In this document: piece after piece, positions 1 to 8,816 of the stretch
How positions within the stretch are numbered: position 1 is the first letter of the stretch
How the letters are laid out: every line of letters starts with the position of its first letter
NCBI RefSeq assembly: GCF_000943545.1
Contig: NZ_JTHP01000014.1
Location: 1 to 64,000 of the forward strand
Reading direction: 5' to 3'
Length of the DNA: 64,000 nucleotides
From: Paenibacillus terrae
Lineage (GTDB): Bacteria; Bacillota; Bacilli; Paenibacillales; Paenibacillaceae
Notes under the pieces: model-generated
The model's input: the letters and a program-made list of their open reading frames with translations, nothing else
Databases searched by the model: none
Told to the model about the DNA's origin: nothing
Position numbers and translations under genes: made by a program

Positions 1-136
1 CTATATCTCGAAGCAACTCTTTCCAATTTACAAACCCAGCGGGTTTAGATAAACCCGCACCAGCAAATATGGCGGCAGTAGAATCTTCAATGGCTATTTT
101 GTAAGTTTTCAGAAACTCAGCAACGTCTCTATCCAT
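1..136 (-). CDS. thsA: ThsA-like SIR2-domain protein, 5' end only
   Basis: The first 45 codons of a gene that continues off the left edge; ATG at 134-136 preceded by a strong GAGGGGGA ribosome-binding site. The peptide contains AAIFAGAGLSKPAGFVNW, the glycine-rich NAD-binding start of SIR2-type NADases, and it resembles the N-terminus of ThsA from memory. It begins 17 bases after the TIR gene upstream, so the two are co-transcribed. In Thoeris, ThsA hydrolyses NAD+ once activated by the signal made by ThsB, which causes abortive infection. Only the SIR2 start is visible, so whether the C-terminal SLOG sensor domain is present cannot be seen; another SIR2-effector system is the alternative. 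Confidence 0.65.
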   Translation of the reverse strand, partial: MDRDVAEFLKTYKIAIEDSTAAIFAGAGLSKPAGFVNWKELLRDI

Positions 137-153
137 ATGACTTTCCCCCTCGT

Positions 154-666
154 TTAGACCTCAAACCAGCTCTCTAAAGGAACTCCTGTTGACTCTCCTT
201 GCTTAAAAACTCCCCACCGACCATCAGAAACTTGTTCAATGTAATTATATAGACCATAGTATTCTCTTTCATCCCAATTGGTATCGTTATTTACTAGCGG
301 GAGAATAGCAATTCTCTCCAATCCCTTTACGCCATCAGCAATCCCCAGCTCCCAAGGAATCCAAATTGATTCAAGACTTTTGGGAGTAGCTAACAAAACA
401 AATTTATTGGACTTAGTAATCCTATTTTTCAATTTATCAGCCGTTTCTGAAGATGTTCTACTAGGCATACTGTGGTCAAGCCAATCAATATAGGTTTTCT
501 GGCCAAATTGTGCCAAAAAACCTACTGCTTTTTTCACAGCTTCTTTATCTGTATGACGATGCGAAAGAAAAACAGTGTATTGTTTATTAAATTGAGTGTT
601 TCCATTAAGTGATTTTTGAATTGTCTGCGGCATACTATTAAGTTTGTTGAACGTCAAATACGACAT
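154..666 (-). CDS. thsB: ThsB-like TIR-domain protein (Thoeris)
   Basis: A 170-residue protein with an N-terminal tail of about 28 residues, then a TIR fold: FLSHRHTDKEA at about 33-43 (first strand and loop), and IPWELGIADG around 103-112, where Glu106 sits where the catalytic glutamate of TIR NAD-processing enzymes lies. ATG at 664-666 follows GGGGAGAGG. It directly precedes the SIR2 gene in the same operon; TIR plus SIR2 is the Thoeris pairing, in which the TIR protein senses phage and makes a cyclic ADP-ribose-type signal. The domain assignment is clear; the system assignment is inferred from the pairing. Confidence 0.7.
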   Translation of the reverse strand: MSYLTFNKLNSMPQTIQKSLNGNTQFNKQYTVFLSHRHTDKEAVKKAVGFLAQFGQKTYIDWLDHSMPSRTSSETADKLKNRITKSNKFVLLATPKSLESIWIPWELGIADGVKGLERIAILPLVNNDTNWDEREYYGLYNYIEQVSDGRWGVFKQGESTGVPLESWFEV

Positions 667-1684
667 TTACCTCTCCCCTTTTAGGACTATTCTACTAATA
701 ACCACTACCAAAGTCTACATATTTTTTCCAATATTCTTAGTCTTATTATCATAGCCATTATCTACGAATCAAATAAATGCTAACAGGGCAAAAGTATTAA
801 GAGACAAGAAACCAGTAACTAAAACATGGTTGAAATTTTCTGTGAAAGAGCCGCTTTAGTAGAAGGTTGGGCGGGAGGAGGGTTAACTGCCCGATTTCGA
901 TAAAAACGCATTTATTAGGCACTGGGTGGTGGGGAAGTCTAAACGCTCATAACCGCTTGAATACAGGGGGGCAGGGTGTACACTGGAAACTATTCTGATA
1001 GTACATAATTATGAGAACTAAGCTTGAACTTTCACATACAAAAACGCCATCCTTTAACATTGAATGGCGATCTCATTTGTTACAATCTATCCTATTTTGC
1101 ATTTATTGCTTCTAACAATATCATAATTTTTCACTTGCTTCGGAGGATTGTTCATCTAATATCTAGCTCTACGGCTTTTTTCTAATGGAGTCTCTGCCAA
1201 TCAATTCAGCAATTCATTAAATGTTTCTGTTTTTGATTAGTAAAAAGCTAAGTATTTATTCAGTGGAATTTCTCCGATACGGTCATCAAATGAAGACCGA
1301 ACTAAACGGGTTTTTCCTACCCTTATCTGGTGACCTGCTAATTGCACCTTCTTTTGACCAGACGTCGGTATTCATCATCAATTGCTGCAATGGAATTAAC
1401 AAAAGTAAGAAGTAGAAAAACATCATAACAACCACCTCTGGTATGCCTGTATTAGCCAAAGTAGCTCGGATAGAGTGAAATGCTTCAAATAGGCTCATTC
1501 CTGACAGAATATTGATTGAAAGGTTACAAATTAGAGTGAATGCCTAATAACCTATAGAAATTGAGAAAAAGCTGACAGAGAGCTATATTGCAGTGTCAGC
1601 TTTTCAAAAAAGTTGATTTTCGTTAAGTAGTATTGCATTTTCAACTGGTTCTTTAATTAAAAAACAATTCCAATTCATATGTTC
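667..1684. other. Intergenic stretch between two defence operons
   Basis: About 1 kb without a convincing gene. It contains a 70-codon minus-strand frame (1286-1498) with a hydrophobic stretch (VVVMMFFYFLLLLIPL) and an internal ATG behind GGTGG; this might be a small membrane peptide, but its flanking residues look random and no family was recognised. The rest has no codon structure that I can see. Confidence 0.4.
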
Positions 1685-2701
1685 CTACTCATACTTTGAT
1701 GTCACAAAACCAAAAAAGTGAGATTCTATATATTCTATGTCATTCTGATAAGCATTCTCCTTAATAATTTGATTTATGTAGTCATTCTTGATTTTTGAAC
1801 CATCCACCGCTCTTTTTAATTTTGTGTTGTCTAGAATAGCCTCCTGAAAATATTTTCGGGTACAATTTTCAATGTCATTACGAGTTATAGATCTGAATTG
1901 GGCTACACCGTTAAGTTCAGCTATTGCACTTTTTCGTACTGCAGTTCGGTAATCTTGTAATTCTGCAGTCATATACTTTTCATATCTATCTATAATTTTG
2001 AATAGTTTTATAAAATTATAAATTTTCTGATTAATCAGTTTTGAATTTTTACTATTTGTAGCAATTTCTATCGTAAATTTATTGTTATTGTTCTCTTTAA
2101 TAACAAAAGTAAAGTGACGAGATACTTCTTCATAGTAAGGATGAGCTATTGGAAGATATATTGTCTCTCCTTTAATAACTTCATTACATGCTTTACAAAC
2201 CACAATGAGATTATCTGGAAAAATAGACAATACCGGAAAACTACCTTTCGGTAAAAGGTGATCTACAGACACTATATCTTTGTTTATTTTGGTAATATCG
2301 CAATATGGACAAACTTGATTAAGTGACATCATTGCTCTAAAATCATCCAGAGACTTAGACGTAGTGAAAAATGCATTATTAAAAGTTTTATATTTCAGTA
2401 AGCTTTCATACAAAAAAATGAGTATCTCTCTAAATTCTTCAGAGGCAGCATCCGTTAATTTAGATCCCCCACTCCACTTCCCATTCAGTATAGATTTATA
2501 TCTACTCGCAAATTTTCCATATTCCTTACATAAATCCACAGGACAATCTTTCAATCTATAGAGTTTATCAAGAAGTACTCCCCTGTTAAGAACATCCCTT
2601 ACATTTGGATTAATTGAAGTCATATTTGCTTTCAACTCATCGCGAGTATAATGGGAATTTTCCCTTGTAGAGATTCTTATCGCTCTTAATAGGGTACACA
2701 T
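1685..2701 (-). CDS. HNH endonuclease, PtuB-like (Septu-like system)
   Basis: A 338-residue protein with an HNH nuclease core in the middle: CPYC at 131-134, the catalytic pair D147-H148 in SVDHLLPK, N164 in the strand after it, and a second CKAC at 169-172 followed by N173. The two CxxC pairs should bind a structural zinc. The N-terminal 120 and C-terminal 150 residues are helical and unassigned. It is the last gene of a three-gene minus-strand run behind an AAA ATPase, the arrangement of Septu (PtuA-PtuB) and of the retron-linked ATPase/HNH pair, where the nuclease attacks nucleic acid after phage sensing. The start is uncertain: no good ribosome-binding site precedes the first ATG, and an internal ATG at codon 27 is possible. 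Confidence 0.75.
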   Translation of the reverse strand: MCTLLRAIRISTRENSHYTRDELKANMTSINPNVRDVLNRGVLLDKLYRLKDCPVDLCKEYGKFASRYKSILNGKWSGGSKLTDAASEEFREILIFLYESLLKYKTFNNAFFTTSKSLDDFRAMMSLNQVCPYCDITKINKDIVSVDHLLPKGSFPVLSIFPDNLIVVCKACNEVIKGETIYLPIAHPYYEEVSRHFTFVIKENNNNKFTIEIATNSKNSKLINQKIYNFIKLFKIIDRYEKYMTAELQDYRTAVRKSAIAELNGVAQFRSITRNDIENCTRKYFQEAILDNTKLKRAVDGSKIKNDYINQIIKENAYQNDIEYIESHFFGFVTSKYE

Positions 2702-2754
2702 AAAATCATGATACGGCTTTTAAAAATTTATGTTTTTTATAATTTTATACATAT

Positions 2755-2952
2755 TTAGTCAGTATTCATCCTTGTTTCGTATATTTTTTTCAATTTCAAA
2801 AACAACTGAAATTTTGTTGGACTATCGCCCAATTGATCATATAATTCAATAGCTGATTTAATATCATTATTGTCAATACATTGTAAGATTTTCTTCTCAT
2901 AACTTTCTAGAATAGTACCATTCTTCTCTTCTACATTAAATATTTTCTTCAA
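2755..2952 (-). CDS. Small helical protein between the ATPase and HNH genes
   Basis: A 65-residue, charged, probably all-helical protein beginning with TTG at 2950-2952. GAGGAAA five bases upstream, starting 20 bases past the ATPase stop, decides this start and suggests translational coupling. No family is recognised. The sequence around 38-56 (SAIELYDQLGDSPTKFQL) looks like a short helical hairpin. It lies inside the ATPase/HNH operon, 53 bases before the nuclease, so an adaptor, inhibitor or effector-loading role is plausible, but that is inference from position only. Confidence 0.6.
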   Translation of the reverse strand: MKKIFNVEEKNGTILESYEKKILQCIDNNDIKSAIELYDQLGDSPTKFQLFLKLKKIYETRMNTD

Positions 2953-2972
2953 AATTTCCTCGTATTCTAGAC

Positions 2973-4247
2973 CTATTGTTTTCTCTTCAATATCTCTTGA
3001 TAGATTGTAGATCCTTGTTTTCTCAATAAAATAATGTTTTCTTTCGGCACATCAGAAACGATTAATGGTGCGTGAGTAGCAATAATTACATGGCAATTAA
3101 CATCGATTATATCTTTTAATATGTTAATATAACCATTAATCCACTTTGGATGTAAATGTGTTTCTGGTTCATCTATTAATAAGACTGAATTTTCCGAAAC
3201 GGAGTGAACTATTTCAATTAATCTTAGGAATAAACTTAGTTCACCGGAGCTCCAATAGGATAATGGAATAATATCAGAATCATCTGACCTAGGAGAAAAC
3301 CACAAATCAGAGATCGGATACCTATCGAACATTCCTAAAAAATCTAAATCGTTATAAAATTTGGATTCACCTTCAAAATAATTAGTCTCATCATTAGAAT
3401 GTACTAGTTTCCGAGTTTCACCCTTATAATACGTCTCTCGAGTTTTTGAGAAATAACTTGAAAAAACTTTAATTTTCAAGCTTACATACAGATATTCTAC
3501 TAGCACACGTTCTAACTCAGATGTTGAGAAGATAGATTTGTTTTCGTAATATGTACCTTCTTTAAAAAGTTCTTGCATATAATGAGACACGAATTTTCTA
3601 AGATTTTTTGAACTACCATCATATCTTCCAATTTTATAATCGTAATCATCAATTAATTCACTAATACTTAAATTTTGATCTAAGTTAGGCAAAACAACTT
3701 CCAAAGCTGCATCATACTTCCCATTAAACAAGTTTTCCCTAAAACGATTAACTGTAAAACCCGCACTGAACTCAAGATAGTATTGGTGGGGACGATAACC
3801 AATGAAATATACAATATCATTCATTTTATGTGAATATTTAGAAACATATTCTTTAATTATGTATTTCAATTTACTTAATCCCATTTCAGAATAAATAATT
3901 GGACAGTGGGGGGCTTTCGAATTTTTTGCTTGCATATATACTCTCTCTATTGGTGTATAGGACGAAATAATTAGTTTACTTGGTAGTTGCTCAGGTATAT
4001 CAATTGTAGTCAACAGATGCTGTTCGCCCGAACTTAGTTCATATTTCATATGAGCATCAAGGATCTTATATTTCTCTCTGGAGTTGGACAGTAAATTAGT
4101 GATTGCCTGCAGTATTGTCGTTTTAGCAGTCCCATTTTCACCGATTAGTACAGACAAATTGAAATTTGAATTGTTCATCTTCAAAAATTTAAGATTAAAT
4201 TCTTTTATTTTTTTATATTTTCCAATATAGACTTCATTAATTAACAT
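2973..4247 (-). CDS. AAA/ABC-type ATPase, PtuA-like (Septu-like system)
   Basis: A 424-residue SMC/OLD-like ATPase of the AAA_21 type. Walker A GENGTAKT at 36-43, signature SSGELS at 333-338, Walker B LLIDEPE ending at E362, and switch histidine H392 in IIATHAPL. The middle 250 residues are a variable helical and coiled insertion typical of these defence ATPases. It is the first gene of the operon with the 65-residue gene and the HNH nuclease. In Septu the ATPase controls the HNH partner. No TOPRIM domain follows, which argues against Gabija or OLD nucleases. Walker A has T-A where G-K-S/T proteins often have S-G, but the invariant Lys42 and Thr43 are present. Confidence 0.8.
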   Translation of the reverse strand: MLINEVYIGKYKKIKEFNLKFLKMNNSNFNLSVLIGENGTAKTTILQAITNLLSNSREKYKILDAHMKYELSSGEQHLLTTIDIPEQLPSKLIISSYTPIERVYMQAKNSKAPHCPIIYSEMGLSKLKYIIKEYVSKYSHKMNDIVYFIGYRPHQYYLEFSAGFTVNRFRENLFNGKYDAALEVVLPNLDQNLSISELIDDYDYKIGRYDGSSKNLRKFVSHYMQELFKEGTYYENKSIFSTSELERVLVEYLYVSLKIKVFSSYFSKTRETYYKGETRKLVHSNDETNYFEGESKFYNDLDFLGMFDRYPISDLWFSPRSDDSDIIPLSYWSSGELSLFLRLIEIVHSVSENSVLLIDEPETHLHPKWINGYINILKDIIDVNCHVIIATHAPLIVSDVPKENIILLRKQGSTIYQEILKRKQ

Positions 4248-4887
4248 TAAGATATCTCTCTTTTCAAAATATACACTTCCAGTTATTGTTGTATGAATTT
4301 AGATATTTATTATTGTTTTAATTTCTACTTGTAATTAAATGCTCACTTTATTATATGATAAATAAACAAAGAGTCACCACTGAATGACACGCGAAAATTA
4401 TCACAGTTCTATTAACAAAGTATGCTAAATTTGGCAAATACTAATTCCACTACTCTTCATTGTTTAGTAATCCTCATACCAGAGATTTTCTTTAATGAAT
4501 TCATACACTCTGTACACATTAAAAAGAATTTTTCCACTTAGTTCATGTCACCAGAAGAAATGTCGACGTTGATGTTTCTCAAATGTTGAGTGTCGAATAT
4601 GATTAAACGAAAGCATACCGTGCCTGCAATCATTAAATAGTTATTATAATTATTCCAGGTAATTCGGTTGCAATTGGTCTCAGTGAATGAAATTATTGTT
4701 TCACTTGGATGAATTCGAGGAAGCCGTAGACTTTGTGAAAACATTCAAGAATACGGGTTTCCAGAGTTACCCCCTACCTCGCCCCCACTGTCTCTATTGT
4801 AAGAGACTCTGAAGCCCAGCTAAAGATACGCTTGTTCGAATCAGTGATTGTCCGAACGATAAGTGACGGTGATACTGCTTCGCCTTT
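4248..4887. other. AT-rich intergenic stretch upstream of the ATPase operon
   Basis: 640 bases separating the ATPase start from the end of the GIY-YIG gene. The first 250 bases are AT-rich and presumably hold the promoter of the defence operon. A 68-codon minus-strand frame (4538-4744) is present but resembles no protein known to me and lacks a clear ribosome-binding site. Nothing else is supportable. Confidence 0.4.
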
Positions 4888-5346
4888 TTAACTCTCACCT
4901 ATCAGTCGAATCCAGCTGTGGTGAAGGTGTTCAAGCACATTCGAATCCTCCCTCATTTGGAAATCGTTTGTTTGATTTAATCTCGGCATCTGTCTTGTTT
5001 TTGCGAGAGGTTTCAGTTGCTCCCATAATCTCCTTGCGGCTTGAAAATCAGCTTTTGAATTATGAATCGTGAAGCCTTGCCGTAAAGCTACCCGAATCCA
5101 AACCACTTCAAGTTGATAGGCTTCATATTGGCTCGTTCGAGCCTTTTCAAGTATGACGAGCTTTGGTGGGCTTCCACTTGCGATTTGTTCCTTCACCCAA
5201 GCATTAGAGCTATATTTTAAATGCTGTGCAAATCGGCGCTCCACATTGGTTGTTTGCCCAATATAGACTCCTGAAATTTCGGATAGCGAGCCAAGCAATG
5301 CGTATATATAACGGTCGTTGATGCGATCGTTGTACCATTTTTTCAT
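4888..5346 (-). CDS. GIY-YIG domain protein
   Basis: A 152-residue protein with an N-terminal GIY-YIG fold: Y13-I-Y15 and G26-V-Y-I-G30 form the paired signature, followed by R37/R38 and H42, and a later Glu in QLEVVW in the position of the metal-binding glutamate. ATG follows GAGGTGCTGTTCTC. The C-terminal 60 residues (LWEQLKPLAKTRQMPRL onward) are basic and could bind DNA. It is alone, between the defence operon and the repeat region. It could be a stand-alone homing-type or repair nuclease; the substrate cannot be told. Confidence 0.75.
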   Translation of the reverse strand: MKKWYNDRINDRYIYALLGSLSEISGVYIGQTTNVERRFAQHLKYSSNAWVKEQIASGSPPKLVILEKARTSQYEAYQLEVVWIRVALRQGFTIHNSKADFQAARRLWEQLKPLAKTRQMPRLNQTNDFQMREDSNVLEHLHHSWIRLIGES

Positions 5347-6141
5347 GAGAACAGCACCTCATTTTTTTCTATTATTCAAAACGCAGACCACCAAAGGAAG
5401 GAATATTTGTATCTATTTAAGTCAACAATGAAATTTTTAGATCAATGTCTTAGTTACATTATCTTACTAATAGCCGTTTGAAATTTCTATATACTTGTTC
5501 TTTAGGAAGTAAAAATGGAGTTTTAACAATTGAAGTTGATGTCATTCGTCACTGGACAATTGATCTGTGGAACATGGCGGCGCGAGTAAACAAAAAGGGC
5601 GATCCGCTTTCCCAAAATCTTTAACCTATAAAGATACATAATTAAAGATGATTCAAGCTAAATCTCCTTTTTTAGAACTACCCCAAGAAAAACCATATAT
5701 AATGTTTTCATACTCATAGGCCCACTTTCTTTGATTTTTTATCCTGTTACTTTATCAATCAACCAGTATGTATAGAAGCTATTAGAATGTTCAAGATCGA
5801 TAGTTTTTTTAAGGTGGTTATATTCATTTACATTATAAATACTTTTTTATAGATTCCATATTTTTTTATTAAGTCACGTTGCGGAATTGAACCGCGCTAA
5901 GGTTCTGGCCAGGCTGTTCATGTTTCCGCTGGTAAACTGGTTCCTTGCCGTCTGCACGTGCCATGAATAATACGAGCTTGGGACATTTTAGCGCATGAAA
6001 TGACTTACCGTTTAACCGCAGCTTACATAATGTGCCGATCTACCACTGTCGTTGCAGGTGTCCTAGGGATGCAAGGTCTACATATTTGGACTTCTGCTTG
6101 CAGGATCGCTAAGCATGTTCTTGTGCCTTTCGGCAATTAAT

Positions 6142-6177
6142 ACAAGTGCTTGTCCTCAGCTCGGGACAAGCACTTGT
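6142..6177. repeat. Inverted repeat, recombination-site-like, copy A
   Basis: Perfect 14-bp arms ACAAGTGCTTGTCC (6142-6155) and its complement (6164-6177) around an 8-base loop, then GCCAGTAAACAAAA. Aligned from the first ACAAG, copies A, 6737-6778 and 33147-33182 share length and layout: left arm, about 10 central bases, ACTTGT in the same register, then a TAAACAAAA or ATAAAAA tail. An isolated half-like element (catgttcttgtgcc) lies about 30 bases before it. Confidence 0.7.
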
Positions 6178-6736
6178 GCCAGTAAACAAAATTTAGTTAC
6201 TCATGACCATCATCGCACTGCTTGAGGTGTGTATAACGTCATTGATTTAATATGACATTTAGCATCTTCGCTTTTGATACGGATAATCGTACTTGTTAAC
6301 CCAGGACGACTCCTCGTTCTTTAAATGATAATACTCAATGTAACGTTTCGCAAAGAAGGAAAGTACATCAATATTCCCAGCAAGCCACCGTGTCGGGTTC
6401 GGAAGGATCACCAGACCCGGATATATATGCCACCGATTTTAGCTCATGCCTCCATTTCTTGATACAACAGCGCATTCTTTGTGTTGACATTGAATGAAGA
6501 TTTAGCGTATCCCGCCTTCAAATTAGGCCACAATAATGTCGTATTTTCCGACCAATAAAGACTTCATTGATTACCCCTAAATCTGCCTCTAGGATTCCAG
6601 TCATACACAAAAGACCAACCAATTCCCCTTTAAATACCTATCTAATCGGCAATGGTACAATGTTCTTATGCCGCGGCACTTAATGATAACCGGCAAAAAT
6701 TCAGGCGGCTATGAATTCATATTTGTTGAGTTAACT

Positions 6737-6778
6737 GGTACAAGTTTTTGTTGTCGACTCCGGACACTAACTTGTACC
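6737..6778. repeat. Inverted repeat, recombination-site-like, copy B
   Basis: Outer arms GGTACAAGTT (6737-6746) and AACTTGTACC (6769-6778) with a 22-base centre containing GTCGACTCCGGACA. Followed by GATAAACAAAAAAGC, matching the tail of copy A. A half-site-like element (GTACAATGTTCTTATGCC) lies about 80 bases to its left. Confidence 0.65.
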
Positions 6779-6833
6779 GATAAACAAAAAAGCTGTTAAA
6801 ATATAAACCTTCGATGATTGGTTCGTTGGGAAT

Positions 6834-6964
6834 GGGATAATATTCTTGTCAAAATCGGTAATAGGATAAAGTTCTTGTCATTTGGTTTTGACAAGAACTT
6901 TATCCCATAAAATAAAAAAGCCGCGATTTTCGCAGCAATTAATGAGATAATGTTCTTATCACCC
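6834..6964. repeat. Cluster of four copies of an 18-bp motif
   Basis: Motif GGGATAAnGTTCTTGTCA occurs directly at 6834, again at 6863, inverted at 6889-6907 and directly at 6943 (with TTCTTATCA). The second and third form a perfect 17-bp-arm palindrome (6864-6880 and 6889-6905) with an 8-base loop, the same loop length as copy A. Right after the palindrome come AAATAAAAAAG and a small GC hairpin, which on the minus strand reads as a terminator running into the repeat. Confidence 0.75.
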
Positions 6965-7028
6965 AACATGTATGTCCGTTGAAGTAAACCTTATTTAGTG
7001 AACTAAAAGTTACTGCATAAGCAAAAAT

Positions 7029-7134
7029 TGAAGATAAAGTTATTGCATAAACCATTTCCCTCTATCTTATATGCAATAACTTTATCTTCATTAAGATATC
7101 ATCAGTTAACAATTGAAGATAAAGTTATTGCATA
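7029..7134. repeat. Three copies of GAAGATAAAGTTATTGCATA at the recombinase 3' end
   Basis: Direct at 7029-7049, inverted at 7070-7090 and direct again at 7112-7134. The arms are perfect over about 20 bases. The core GATAAAGTTnTTG is shared with the 6.8-6.9 kb cluster, so these are variants of one motif. The last copy overlaps the stop codon of the recombinase remnant (…ENIMQ-stop), which ties the repeat physically to that gene. Confidence 0.8.
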
Positions 7135-7600
7135 ATATTTTCATCCATTTTGTTAACTGCTGTTCTCAGATCCTCATCTGTTAAATGCGTATATATCATA
7201 GTCGTTTGTACTGATGAATGTCCTAATTGATCTTTCAGTTTCGGGACATCGTTGTTTGCCTTATGGTATCGAGTTGCAAACGAATGCCTCAAAGCATGAA
7301 CTGTCAAGGATGGTTTACCATATAAATTGGCATATTTTTCAATTAACTTTTCAATGGATCTTTGAGAAAGTCTACGTGTTCCTCCTTTTCTTCCTACAGG
7401 AGCAGCTATAAATAAGGCTACTACTTTTGAAATAGGCTTATATCTTTGATCCATAATTCTTATATATTCTTTAATGTCATACAGCTCATGATCACTAAAG
7501 TACACATAATGCTCCTTACCTCCTTTACGAATGTCCAGACTGCCGGTGTTTTTAAACTAACGTTATCCATTAGCGCAACCAACACAAAAAAAACGGATTC
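7125..7600 (-). pseudogene. Decayed tyrosine recombinase (C-terminal catalytic part)
   Basis: The C-terminal portion of a phage/Xer-type integrase is clear: TVHALRHSFATRYH (His-x-x-Arg box), LGHSSVQTT (Gly-His box) and the nucleophile tyrosine in MIYTH, then a C-terminal helix. Similarity continues upstream of the only possible start (GTG at 7505) as IRKGGKEHYVYFS, with a stop at 7557, and then in another frame as VLVALMDNVSLK up to about 7600, so one frameshift is present. The core-binding domain and first catalytic Arg region are missing; the map gene begins immediately beyond. It is almost certainly inactive. The repeats at its 3' end suggest it once acted on them. Confidence 0.8.
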
Positions 7601-7611
7601 ATTCTGATGGT

Positions 7612-8358
7612 CTATACTGCAGTCACGATTATTGGCTGATTCTTTGTAACTATTATGGTATGCTCATGTTGTGCCACAAAGCTATTGTCGGGTACACATA
7701 AAGTCCATCCATCCGTTTGCTCAACGACATACCCTGCACCTGTAGATAAAAAGGGCTCGATTGTAATTACCAAGCCCTCTTTCAATACCCGTTTATCGTG
7801 CTTGTTATAAACGGGTAGAATATCTTGTGGGGTCTCGTGCAGAGATTTTCCAATACCGTGGCTACACAGATTCTTAATTACATTATAGCCGCCTTTTTTA
7901 GCCTCGATTTCAATAATCCTTCCGATTTCGTTCAATTTTACTCCATGCTTAAGTGAAGAGATTACTTTCATCATTGTATTGTGTGTGTATTGACACAGAC
8001 GCATTAATGATGGCTCGTATGGAGGTATCGGAAAAGAATGTCCCGCATCCGCATAATAGCCCCCCAATTCTGCAGAAACATCGATGTTTATTAAATCGCC
8101 CGGTTGAATGATTCGATTTCCCGGTATTCCGTGGGCAACTTCGTGGTTAATACTAATACATGTGTTGCCAGGGAAATTGTAAGTTGTCTTAGGTGCCGAC
8201 ACAGCCCCATGCCTTTTCAAAAACTGCCCTCCAATATCATCCAGTTCCTTTGTCGTAATTCCTACACGTGCGTGACGTTTCATTTCACTAATCGTCAATG
8301 CAACGATTTTGCCAATTTCCTTCAGACCATCAATATCGTTTTGTGATCCTATTGTCAT
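7612..8358 (-). CDS. map: Type I methionine aminopeptidase
   Basis: 248 residues. It removes the initiator methionine from nascent proteins in the cytoplasm. Pita-bread fold signatures are visible: CISINHEVAHGIPG (substrate His), INIDVSAELGGYYADAGHSF (two metal Asp residues), CSHGIGKSLHETP (metal His), VITIEPFL (metal Glu) and VVEQTDGWTL (second metal Glu). The start at 8358 is chosen because GGAGGGG lies five bases upstream of it. The SecC-like N-terminal zinc motif of some Firmicute Maps is absent. Isolated here next to a recombinase remnant rather than in the ribosomal-protein/adk cluster, so probably an accessory paralogue. Confidence 0.92.
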   Translation of the reverse strand: MTIGSQNDIDGLKEIGKIVALTISEMKRHARVGITTKELDDIGGQFLKRHGAVSAPKTTYNFPGNTCISINHEVAHGIPGNRIIQPGDLINIDVSAELGGYYADAGHSFPIPPYEPSLMRLCQYTHNTMMKVISSLKHGVKLNEIGRIIEIEAKKGGYNVIKNLCSHGIGKSLHETPQDILPVYNKHDKRVLKEGLVITIEPFLSTGAGYVVEQTDGWTLCVPDNSFVAQHEHTIIVTKNQPIIVTAV

Positions 8359-8379
8359 AAAAGCCCCTCCATTTTCCAT

Positions 8380-8816
8380 ATGAATTTAATTTAACACAAA
8401 TTTATTTTAACACAAAATAGAATATTCATTTATCGAACCTCTTTCTCGAATAGCAAAAAAGGCATACCCTTCAGCTGAATATTAAACAATAACATGAAAC
8501 CTTTCTCTGACTAAGGTTAGAAGTCATTATTTCTTCATTAATGTGCACTCACCAAGCCTGTGCGAATACGGGAAACGTCTACGGATTATAGGCTTTTGTT
8601 GTTTATTTGTTTTAATCCCAGAGTTATAAATCACGTCATTTGCTACACCGAATCATTAAATTAAATAATTTTTATCTCCCATCCAAATAAAATTGATTCA
8701 GCTTCGTTTTACAAGTACCTGCCGTTCTCCTTTGCCATTTCGAATGACAAGCTGCTCTGACTATTCGGTTTGCTTGGAGTGACTGCAGGACTCACGGGCG
8801 TTCTGTATTGACAAGG
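8380..8816. other. Intergenic stretch after the fructanase remnant
   Basis: No intact gene. The part nearest the fructanase (about 8690-8816, minus strand) still reads as a proline/serine-rich tail (PAVTPSKPNSQ) with stops, probably the former C-terminal linker of that enzyme. The rest, 8380-8690, is AT-rich and should hold the promoter of map. Confidence 0.4.

Larger units (their letters stand above)
5347..7124. other. Gene-free region with decayed coding fragments and repeats
   Basis: About 1.8 kb with no intact gene. On the minus strand two stretches still read like protein: about 5895-6050 (…LVLFMARADGKEPVYQRK…, ending in a stop near 5874) and about 6270-6420 (…NPTRWLAGNIDVLSFF…), both interrupted and unassigned. 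The right half carries the inverted/direct repeat family described separately (6142-6177, 6737-6778, 6834-6964, 7029-7134). The picture is of former short cassettes whose genes have decayed while the repeats persist. Confidence 0.5.

Noticed and set aside
1286..1498. 70-codon hydrophobic minus-strand frame, possible type I toxin/holin-like peptide
   Set aside because: It begins MSLFEAFHS, a little like small holin-like toxins, but the following residues and length do not fit, and no antitoxin RNA or paired promoter was visible.
4538..4744. 68-codon minus-strand frame
   Set aside because: No ribosome-binding site, no recognisable domain, unremarkable composition; treated as chance.
5890..7140. 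CRISPR array
   Set aside because: Repeats are palindromic, irregularly spaced, vary in sequence, and have no cas genes nearby.
5890..7140. Classical integron attC sites or Xer dif modules
   Set aside because: Size and position are suggestive, but the GTTRRRY core or the dif-like XerC/XerD boxes were not found, so only the general term recombination-site-like is used.
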